A stretch of 64,000 nt of DNA, from the NCBI RefSeq assembly GCF_004217545.1, contig NZ_SHKY01000001.1:1-64000 (forward strand), written 5' to 3'. Below, piece by piece: positions 42,824 through 52,486 of the stretch. The notes below the pieces were generated by a model. It did no database searches. It was not told the origin of the DNA and was given only the letters and a program-made list of their open reading frames with translations. Every line of letters starts with the position of its first letter. Within the stretch, counting starts at the first letter, position 1. The DNA is from Krasilnikovia cinnamomea (lineage in GTDB: Bacteria > Actinomycetota > Actinomycetes > Mycobacteriales > Micromonosporaceae). The translations under genes and the position numbers were made by a program.

Positions 42824-43834
42824 CTAGGCCGGGCGCGGGGTACGTGACCAGCGCAGCACGGCCGCCCCGACGGACATGCCGCCGCCGAAGCCGGCCAGCA
42901 GCACCACGTCGCCCTCGCGCAGGGCTCCCTCGCGGGCCGCGGCGTCCAGGGCGATGGGCACCGACGCGCTGCCGGTGTTGCCGTACCGGTCGAGGACGAG
43001 GTGGGTGCGCGCGTCCCGCAGGCCGCAGGCGCCGACGAGTTCGTCGAGCATGACGCCGTTGGCCTGGTGCGGCACGAAGTGGTGCACGTCCTCGGTGGTC
43101 AGCCCGGCGCGCTTGAGCAGGTCGGCGAGGATCGGCGGGACGCCGTCGGCGACGAAGTCGCGCACGCCGCGGCCGTCCATCCGGAACCAGTGGGCGCCAC
43201 TGGCTACGGTCTCGTGCGAGGCGGGCATCCGGCTGCCGCCGGCCTCGACGCGGATCAGCCGGTGCGCGTCGCCGCGGCTGACCAGTTCCACATCGAGCAG
43301 GCCGTACGGCTCGGCGACCGCGCCGACCACCGCGGCGCCCGCGCCATCACCGAACAGGGCGGCGGTGCGGCGGTCGCTGAAGTCCAGGATTCGTGAATAC
43401 ACGTCGGCGGCCACGACCAGCACCACCGCGTCCGGGTTGGCGACCACGAGGCCGCGGGCGAGGGCGAGGCCGAAGACGAAGCCCGCGCACACCACGTTGA
43501 TGTCGAGGCAGGCGGCGCGGGTGGCACCGATCGCGGCCTGGACGAGGTTGGAGGTGGGCGGCTGCGGCGAGTCGCCGGTCGAGGTGGCGACGATCAGGTA
43601 GTCGACACGGTCGGCGGGGATCCGGGCGTCGGCCAGGGCCGCCAGCGCGGCGCCGGTCGCCAGGTCGGAGGTCGCCTCGTGCGGGGCCGCGAACCGGCGT
43701 GCCTCGATCCGGGTCTTGCGCACCACCCAGGCGGGATCCGCGTCACGCGTGAACGTCGCCAACTCCTCGTTGGTGACCACGCGGTCGGGAAGGTAGGAGC
43801 CGGTACCAAGAATTCCGACGCTACCTTCGGTCAT
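42824..43834 (-). CDS. 3-oxoacyl-ACP synthase III (KAS III)-like enzyme
   Basis: 336 aa thiolase-fold condensing enzyme. Catalytic triad visible: Cys in DINVVCAGFVFGL (about residue 112), His in HHFVPHQANG (about 245) and Asn in DRYGNTGSAS (about 277). The N-terminal GILGTGSYLPDRVVTNEEL is typical. No fab genes surround it, so it may start a specialised acyl chain or act as an acyltransferase rather than the housekeeping FabH. ATG at 43832-43834 follows a GGCGGG site. A longer in-frame extension upstream is unsupported. Confidence 0.9.
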   Translation of the reverse strand: MTEGSVGILGTGSYLPDRVVTNEELATFTRDADPAWVVRKTRIEARRFAAPHEATSDLATGAALAALADARIPADRVDYLIVATSTGDSPQPPTSNLVQAAIGATRAACLDINVVCAGFVFGLALARGLVVANPDAVVLVVAADVYSRILDFSDRRTAALFGDGAGAAVVGAVAEPYGLLDVELVSRGDAHRLIRVEAGGSRMPASHETVASGAHWFRMDGRGVRDFVADGVPPILADLLKRAGLTTEDVHHFVPHQANGVMLDELVGACGLRDARTHLVLDRYGNTGSASVPIALDAAAREGALREGDVVLLAGFGGGMSVGAAVLRWSRTPRPA

Positions 43835-44235
43835 TTTTGCCCGCCTTTCGCAAATCCGACAAAATCGCCCCACCGACGCGGGCCGCCTATCGCAGCCTGG
43901 TCGCACCGGTTCGTTCTCGCTATACGCAAAAAGGGTCCGAGCAGACGCGAACGGGCGCGGACCAGGAGCCGAAGGCGTCGGTGGGCGAGCGAACGGGCCG
44001 CGCGCAAGGGTCCGTTGTGGCCAGGGCTGATGGCACGTACGGCCGATTCCCATGGTTGGCGGGCAATACCACCTGGTGAGAGCCAATCGAACATCATCGC
44101 TCTTTTCGTAGAGCGAAGTAAATGCCAGATGTGTCACATATTTGTTACGCGCGACCACTTCACATTCGGAATCGTATTCATGAAAATCTATCTCACGTCC
44201 CGGCCCGACCCCGGCCGGGAAGGAGAGGAGCAACG
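43835..44235. other. 401-bp divergent intergenic region
   Basis: No gene seen. It separates the KAS III gene (minus) from the M4 protease gene (plus) and presumably holds both promoters. The last 150 bp are AT-rich for this genome. A TGTGTCACA dyad at 44131-44139 and a GCTCT/AGAGC hairpin near 44099-44114 are the only structures noted. GGAGAGGAG precedes the protease GTG. Confidence 0.4.
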
Positions 44236-45777
44236 GTGCGCATCAAAGCCATTCTGAGCGCCACGACGCTTGCCGCGTCCGTGGTGCTGGCCGCAGCCGC
44301 CGCCCCGGCGCAGGCCGCCGTCGGACCGGTAACCCCCAGTTTCGCGGTCGACCACGCCACCAGCGCCGTGCGGGGCCACGCCACCGCGTTCGCCGCCGGC
44401 GCGGGCGACACCTTCGCCTCGCGCGGGGTGATCGTCGAGACCAACGGCACCAGCCACGTTCACCTCAACCGCAGCTACCTTGGACTGCCGGTCATCGGCG
44501 GCGACGTCATCGCGCACCTGAGCGAGACCGGCGCCCTGCGCGACGTGACCCGCAGCCAGGCGGCACCCCTCACCCTGGCCACCACCCCGAAGCTCAGCGC
44601 CGCCGGGGCGAACCGGGCCGCGGCCGCCGCCCTCAAGGGCACCCCGAACGGCGCCGCCACCCTCGCGGTCGACGCGATCCCGATCGTCCCGATACTGGTC
44701 TGGCGCACCAAGGTCGACACCGCGAAGGGACAGTTCCACGTCCTGATCGACGCCGCCAGCGGCAAGGTGGTCGACAGCTGGGCCGAGGAGCAGACCATCG
44801 AAGGCACCGGCAACGGCTTCAACGTGGGCACGGTCGCGCTGGACACCACGCAGTCCGGCAGCACCTACCAGCTCAAGGACCCCGAGCGGGGCGGCACATA
44901 CACCGTGGACATGAACAACCGGCGCTTCGGCAAGGGCACGCTGTTCACCGACGCCGACAACACCTGGGGCACCGGCGCGCTGTCGAACCGCCAGACGGTC
45001 GCGGTCGACGCCCAGTACGGCGTCGCCGAGACGTGGGACTACTACCTGGAGAACTTCGGCCGCCGCGGCATCGCGAACGACGGCAAAGGCAGCTACAACC
45101 GGGTGCACTACGGCACCGGGTACAACAACGCCAGCTGGTCCGACGCCTGCTTCTGCATGACGTACGGCGACGGCGACGGCACCAACTACGGCCCCTTCGC
45201 CTCGCTGGACGTGGCGGGCCACGAGATGACCCACGGCGTCACCTCGCGGACCGCGGGCCTGATTTACAGCGGCGAGTCCGGCGGCCTCAACGAGTCGATG
45301 AGCGACATCTTCGGCACCCTGGTCGAGTTCCACTCCAACAACGCCCAGGACCCGGCCGACTACCTGATCGGTGAGAACGTCGCGCTCGACCACGAGCCGC
45401 TGCGGTACATGGACGACCCGTCCAAGGACGGCCGGTCGGCGAAGTGCTGGAGCAGCACGGTGAAGAACCTCGACGTGCACTACTCCTCCGGCGTCGGCAA
45501 CCACGCCTTCTTCCTGCTGGCGGTCGGCAGCGGCACGCACACCGTCAACGGCGTGACGTACAACAGCCCGACCTGCAACAACGGCACGGTCACCGGCATT
45601 GGCAACGCCGCCGCCGGGGCGATCTTCTACAAGGCCCTGACCACGTACATGACCTCCAACACGGACTACGCGGCGGCCCGGACCGCCACCCTGAACGCCG
45701 CCCGCGACCTGTACGGCACGGGCAGCGCGCAGTACAACGCCACCGCGGCGGCCTGGTCCGCGGTCAGCGTGGGCTGA
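44236..45777 (+). CDS. Secreted M4-family (thermolysin-type) metalloprotease
   Basis: 513 aa prepro-enzyme. Signal peptide IKAILSATTLAASVVLAAA...AQAA, then an FTP/PepSY-type propeptide to about residue 200 (HVHLNRSYLGLPVIGGDV). The catalytic domain has HEMTH zinc motif (about 335-339), the third ligand Glu in GGLNESMSD, and a later His region with VGNHAFFLLA. It is a neutral extracellular protease. GTG 44236 follows GGAGAGGAG by 6 nt; upstream extension has no signal. Strong terminator follows. Confidence 0.95.
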   Translation: MRIKAILSATTLAASVVLAAAAAPAQAAVGPVTPSFAVDHATSAVRGHATAFAAGAGDTFASRGVIVETNGTSHVHLNRSYLGLPVIGGDVIAHLSETGALRDVTRSQAAPLTLATTPKLSAAGANRAAAAALKGTPNGAATLAVDAIPIVPILVWRTKVDTAKGQFHVLIDAASGKVVDSWAEEQTIEGTGNGFNVGTVALDTTQSGSTYQLKDPERGGTYTVDMNNRRFGKGTLFTDADNTWGTGALSNRQTVAVDAQYGVAETWDYYLENFGRRGIANDGKGSYNRVHYGTGYNNASWSDACFCMTYGDGDGTNYGPFASLDVAGHEMTHGVTSRTAGLIYSGESGGLNESMSDIFGTLVEFHSNNAQDPADYLIGENVALDHEPLRYMDDPSKDGRSAKCWSSTVKNLDVHYSSGVGNHAFFLLAVGSGTHTVNGVTYNSPTCNNGTVTGIGNAAAGAIFYKALTTYMTSNTDYAAARTATLNAARDLYGTGSAQYNATAAAWSAVSVG

Positions 45778-45795
45778 CCCTGCCGCAAGCCCTCC

Positions 45796-45826
45796 GGGGC
45801 CGCGCGCCGAAACGGCGTGCGGCCCC
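45796..45826 (+). terminator. M4 protease terminator
   Basis: 14-bp stem, GGGGCCGCGCGCCG with CGGCGTGCGGCCCC (one G-U), with an AAA loop, 18 bp beyond the stop codon. Confidence 0.8.
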
Positions 45827-46087
45827 GCTCGCATGTACGGCCCCCGCGCGAAGGTTCGCCGTCCGGCTGCGGGGGTAAGTCCCTAGAGCGATCATGGACT
45901 AATGGAGTCGACCAGGAACCGTAAACAAACTTAACGTTTTGCTTCCCACGACGTAGGCCCAATTGTTATCCAGTCGATCAACCGGAAATCGTTGCGAAAC
46001 CCCGCCTTCACGCATTGACTGAGTTCCGGGTAGCGCCCGGGAAGGGGCACGTGCTGTCACATCCGAAACGCGAACATAGGGAGAGGC
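45827..46087 (+). promoter_or_regulatory. Upstream region of the second sugar ABC operon
   Basis: Together with the terminator this fills 45778-46087. It is AT-rich around 45920-46000 (AACTTAACGTTTTGC, CCAATTGTTATCC), consistent with a promoter. No regulator gene is adjacent and no clear palindromic operator was seen. GGGAGAGG precedes ATG 46088. Confidence 0.4.
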
Positions 46088-47461
46088 ATGTCCGGTCAAC
46101 CAACCAGACCCGCATTCCGGGTCGCCCTCGCCGGAACCCTCGGCGTGGGGCTGGCGTTCAGCCTGGCCGCGTGCGGTAGCAGCGACGACACGAAGAGCGG
46201 CGGCTCCGGCGCGTCGGCCCAGGCAATCGACTGTTCTCCATACACCAAGTACGGCGACCTCAAGGGCAAGTCGGTGTCGGTGTTCGCCAGCATCGTCACG
46301 CCGGAGGACCAGGCGTACAAGGATTCCTACAAACCATTCGAGAACTGCACCGGGGTCACGATCAAATACGAGGGCGACAAGTCCTTCGAGACCCAGGTCC
46401 TGGTCCGGGCCCAGGCCGGCAATCCGCCCGACATCGCGATCGTGCCGCAGCCCGGACTGCTGAAACAGCTCGTGGCCACCGGCAAGGCGGTGCCCGCGTC
46501 ACCGGAGGTCGGGGCCAACGTCGACAAGTTCTGGAGCAAGGACTGGAGGGAGTACGGCACGGTCGACGGCAAGTTCTACGCCGCGCCGTCCGGGGCCAGC
46601 ATCAAGAGCCTGGTCTGGTACTCCCCCACCTTCTTCAAGGACAACGGCTACCAGGTCCCGAAGACCCTCGACGAGCTGAAGACGCTCACCGACAAGATGG
46701 TCGCGGACAAGAAGATCCCCAAGCCCTGGTGCGCGGGCATCTCCAGCGGTGAGGCCACCGGCTGGCCGGTCACCGACTGGATGGAGGACTTCGTGCTCCG
46801 GCTCTCCGGCCCGGAGACCTACGACAAGTGGGTGAAGCACCAGATCCCGTTCAACGGCCCCGAATCCACCGCGGCGCTCGACGCGGTCGGGCAGTACCTG
46901 AAGAACCCGGCGTACGTCAACGGCGGCCTGGGTGACGTCAAGAGCATCGCCACCACCACCTTCCAGGACGCGGGTCTGCCGATCCTGGAGGGCCAGTGCG
47001 CGCTGCACCGGCAGGCCAGCTTCTACGCCGCGAACTTCGCGAAGGGGACGAAGGTCGCCGAGGACGGCGAGGTCTTCGCGTTCTACCTGCCCGGCAAGGA
47101 CACCGCCAGCAAGCCGCTGCTCGGCGGCGGCGAGTTCAACCTGGCGTTCGCGGACCGGCCCGAGGTCAAGGCGTTCCAGCAGTACCTGTCCACGGACACC
47201 TGGGCCAACGTGAAGGCCTCGGTCTCGCAGGGCTGGGTCAGCGCCAACAAGGGACTGGACATCAGCAAGCTGGGCAGCCCGATCGACAAGCTCGCCGCCA
47301 CGCTGCTGCAGGACCCGGCCGCGGTGTTCCGCTTCGACGGCTCCGACCAGATGCCGGCGGCCATCGGCTCCAACGCGTTCTGGAAGCAGGCGACGAACTG
47401 GATCACCGGCCAGGACACCCAGACGACGGTGAACAACATCGAGAAGGCCTGGCCGAAGTAG
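46088..47461 (+). CDS. Sugar ABC transporter substrate-binding lipoprotein
   Basis: 457 aa. Signal with lipobox SLAAC (Cys about residue 29). The family 1 binding fold includes GKSVSVFASIVTPEDQAY, GNPPDIAIVPQPGLLKQL, KFYAAPSGASIKSLVWYSP, PWCAGISSGEATGWPVTDWMEDF and QGWVSANKGLD. The pattern resembles the alpha-glucoside AglE group more than MalE, but the exact sugar is not proven. It is followed by a long stem-loop and two permease genes. No ATPase in the operon. Confidence 0.9.
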   Translation: MSGQPTRPAFRVALAGTLGVGLAFSLAACGSSDDTKSGGSGASAQAIDCSPYTKYGDLKGKSVSVFASIVTPEDQAYKDSYKPFENCTGVTIKYEGDKSFETQVLVRAQAGNPPDIAIVPQPGLLKQLVATGKAVPASPEVGANVDKFWSKDWREYGTVDGKFYAAPSGASIKSLVWYSPTFFKDNGYQVPKTLDELKTLTDKMVADKKIPKPWCAGISSGEATGWPVTDWMEDFVLRLSGPETYDKWVKHQIPFNGPESTAALDAVGQYLKNPAYVNGGLGDVKSIATTTFQDAGLPILEGQCALHRQASFYAANFAKGTKVAEDGEVFAFYLPGKDTASKPLLGGGEFNLAFADRPEVKAFQQYLSTDTWANVKASVSQGWVSANKGLDISKLGSPIDKLAATLLQDPAAVFRFDGSDQMPAAIGSNAFWKQATNWITGQDTQTTVNNIEKAWPK

Positions 47462-47490
47462 GCACGACCGCATGGTCTGACGTGCCGTCC

Positions 47491-47530
47491 GGGCCGGTCG
47501 GTGGCGGAGCGCTCCGCCGTCGGCCGGCCC
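47491..47530 (+). promoter_or_regulatory. 18-bp stem-loop between binding-protein and permease genes
   Basis: Arms 47491-47508 and 47513-47530 pair along all 18 positions (three G-U) around a GCGC loop, 30 bp after the binding-protein stop. Such structures in binding-protein operons stabilise the upstream mRNA or attenuate the permease genes, giving excess binding protein. AAGGAGGT lies after it, ahead of the next GTG. Confidence 0.7.
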
Positions 47531-47556
47531 GTTCATCCCCAAGGAGGTAAGGGTCC

Positions 47557-48540
47557 GTGTTCACCACGGCGCAGACCACCTCGGAGAAGCTCACGCAGAT
47601 GCTCGTCGCGATCGGAATGTTCGCGGCGGTCATGGGCGTGATCCTCTTCGTCGCCGGGCGCGTCGGCGGGCGGCGCAACGACCGGGTCGTCGCGTACGCC
47701 TACCTGGCGCCCGCACTGCTCATGCTGGCCGTCGGCCTGGTCTATCCCGGCATACGCACCATCTACCAGTCGTTCTTCGACGCGAGCCTGCAGAGCTTCA
47801 TCGGCCTCGACAACTACAAGACGATCTTCACCGACCCTGATCAGCTCGTGGTGCTGCGCAACACGGTCCTGTGGGTGGTGGTGACACCGTTCGTGGCCAC
47901 GGCGATCGGCATGCTCTACGCGATCCTGGTGGACAAGGCCCGGATGGAGTCGTTCGCCAAGGCGCTGATCTTCCTGCCCATGGCGATCTCGTTCGTCGGC
48001 GCGTCGATCATCTGGCGGTTCGTGTACACGTACCGTCCGGACCAGCCCGGGGTGCAGCAGATCGGGCTGCTCAACCAGATCATCGTCTGGTTCGGCGGCG
48101 AGCCTCAGCAGTGGCTGGTCGAGTCGCCGCTGAACACGTTCCTGCTGATCGTGGTGATGATCTGGATCCAGTCCGGGTTCGCGATGACCGTGCTGTCGGC
48201 GGCCATCAAGGCCATCCCCGACGACATCGTGGAGGCGGCGCGACTCGACGGGGTCGGCCCGTGGGGCATGTTCCGGTTCGTGACCCTGCCCAGCATCCGC
48301 CCGGCCGTGGTCGTCGTGCTCACCACGATCGGCATCGGAACCCTGAAGGTCTTCGACATCGTCCGGACCATGACCGGCGGCCAGTTCGACACCAGCGTGA
48401 TCGCCAACGAGTTCTACAGCCAGAGCTTCCGCAGCGACAACCAGGGGCTCGGCGCCGCGCTGGCGGTGCTGCTGTTCATCCTGGTCATTCCGATCGTCGT
48501 CTACAACGTCCGGCACTTGCGAGCCTCGGAGTCACGATGA
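47557..48540 (+). CDS. Sugar ABC transporter permease (AglF-like)
   Basis: 327 aa. Begins with an extra N-terminal helix (MLVAIGMFAAVMGVILFVAGRVGG) and then the standard six-helix permease core. The EAA loop reads DDIVEAARLDGVGPWGMFRFVTLPSIRP. GTG 47557 follows an ideal AAGGAGGT site. The extended N-terminus is a feature of AglF-type alpha-glucoside permeases. Its stop overlaps the next ATG (ATGA). Confidence 0.9.
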   Translation: MFTTAQTTSEKLTQMLVAIGMFAAVMGVILFVAGRVGGRRNDRVVAYAYLAPALLMLAVGLVYPGIRTIYQSFFDASLQSFIGLDNYKTIFTDPDQLVVLRNTVLWVVVTPFVATAIGMLYAILVDKARMESFAKALIFLPMAISFVGASIIWRFVYTYRPDQPGVQQIGLLNQIIVWFGGEPQQWLVESPLNTFLLIVVMIWIQSGFAMTVLSAAIKAIPDDIVEAARLDGVGPWGMFRFVTLPSIRPAVVVVLTTIGIGTLKVFDIVRTMTGGQFDTSVIANEFYSQSFRSDNQGLGAALAVLLFILVIPIVVYNVRHLRASESR

Positions 48541-49448
48541 GCACGACCTCTGACGCGCAGACCGCACCGCTGACCGCACAGAAGCCGACCGCCGCGGCGG
48601 TCGCCAAACGGCGGCTCACCTCCCCGTGGGCCTCGCTGGCGGCGGTGATCATCGCGGTCGTGTGGACGATCCCCACGTTCGGGCTGCTGATCTCGTCGTT
48701 CCGCCCGGAGAAGGAGATCAAGACAACCGGGTGGTGGATGTTCTTCAGCGACCCCACGGTCACGCTGGACAACTACCGGGCGGTCCTGGACCCCGAGACC
48801 GGCGTCGGACTCGGCGACTACTTCGTCAACTCGATCGTCATCGCGATCCCCTCCGTACTGATCCCGCTGTTCCTGGCCTCGCTGGCCGCGTACGCGTTCG
48901 CCTGGATCAAGTTCCCGGGCCGCAACCTGCTGTTCCTGGCCGTGTTCGCCCTGCAGGTCGTCCCCCTGCAGGTGGCCCTGATCCCGCTGCTCAGGCTGTA
49001 CGTGAGCAGCGGACTGTCGAACACGTTCTGGACGCTGTGGCTGTCGCACTCGGCGTTCGCGCTGCCGCTGGCCATCTACCTGCTGCACAACTTCATGCGG
49101 GAGGTGCCGGCGGGGCTGCTCGAGGCGGCCCGGATCGACGGCGCGGGGCACGTGGCGATCTTCTTCCGGGTGCTGCTGCCGGTGATGCTGCCCGCGATGG
49201 CGGCGTTCGCCATCTTCCAGTTCCTGTGGGTGTGGAACGACCTGCTGGTCGCGCTCACCTTCGCCGGGGGTGGCACGGAGGTCGCGCCGGTCACGGTGGC
49301 GCTGGCGAACCTCAGCGGCACCCGCGGCACCGCCTGGCACCTGCTGTCGGCGGGCGCCTTCGTGTCGATCCTCGTCCCCGTGGCGATCTTCCTGCTGCTG
49401 CAGCGCTACTTCGTCCGCGGCCTGCTGGCGGGCAGCGTGAAGGGCTGA
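48537..49448 (+). CDS. Sugar ABC transporter permease (AglG-like)
   Basis: 303 aa, six-helix permease with EAA loop GLLEAARIDGAGHVAIFFRVLLPVMLP and the MalG-like C-terminus LLLQRYFVRGLLAGSVKG. ATG 48537 overlaps the AglF-like stop. It completes the second sugar importer, which must use an ATPase encoded elsewhere. A bidirectional terminator follows. Confidence 0.9.
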   Translation: MSTTSDAQTAPLTAQKPTAAAVAKRRLTSPWASLAAVIIAVVWTIPTFGLLISSFRPEKEIKTTGWWMFFSDPTVTLDNYRAVLDPETGVGLGDYFVNSIVIAIPSVLIPLFLASLAAYAFAWIKFPGRNLLFLAVFALQVVPLQVALIPLLRLYVSSGLSNTFWTLWLSHSAFALPLAIYLLHNFMREVPAGLLEAARIDGAGHVAIFFRVLLPVMLPAMAAFAIFQFLWVWNDLLVALTFAGGGTEVAPVTVALANLSGTRGTAWHLLSAGAFVSILVPVAIFLLLQRYFVRGLLAGSVKG

Positions 49449-49465
49449 GACGCCGGAAAGATGAA

Positions 49466-49495
49466 CGGGCCGCGGTCGCCATTGACCGCGGCCCG
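49466..49495. terminator. Bidirectional terminator, sugar operon / ppdK
   Basis: Perfect 12-bp stem, CGGGCCGCGGTC with GACCGCGGCCCG, with a 6-nt loop, lying in the 52-bp gap between two convergent stops. Confidence 0.8.
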
Positions 49496-49500
49496 CTCAG

Positions 49501-52161
<2,661 letters not shown>

Positions 52162-52447
52162 GATTGCCTCCTCCGCAGCGCCGCGTTTTCTCCCGGTGAG
52201 CGTCCCACGGGATTCCGCATGTTAGGCATCGTTCAAACATGCCCGAAATGCTTTGAGACTGACTGCACAGGCGACCTTCACTGGCTGCTCGGAAAGCGCT
52301 TCAACCGCGCACGAACACGCAAGGCCCCAGGTCAGCGCGGTGCAGGCCTGACGCATTGGCGGTGGAAATGGAAGGGGAGGATGAGTGGAAGAATCGCGGT
52401 TCTTTCGCGGCCCGACCATTGCCGGTCAATTTCCGGCCGCCAGGAAT
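52162..52447. other. ppdK upstream region
   Basis: Gene-free. It holds the ppdK promoter and, at 52293-52302, AAAGCGCTTC, containing the AAGCGCTT octamer typical of LacI-family operators. No other element recognised. The 52448-52479 terminator ends the stretch. Confidence 0.35.
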
Positions 52448-52479
52448 GGGCCCGCCCGCCGGGATCGACGGGCGGGCCC
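52448..52479 (-). terminator. M36 protease terminator
   Basis: Perfect 11-bp stem, GGGCCCGCCCG with CGGGCGGGCCC, around a 10-nt loop, 7 bp beyond the protease stop. Confidence 0.75.
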
Positions 52480-52486
52480 GGAGTGC

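Noticed and set aside
44131-44139. CRP-like binding site TGTGTCACA
   Set aside because: The half-site spacing does not match the CRP consensus, and it is a single occurrence.
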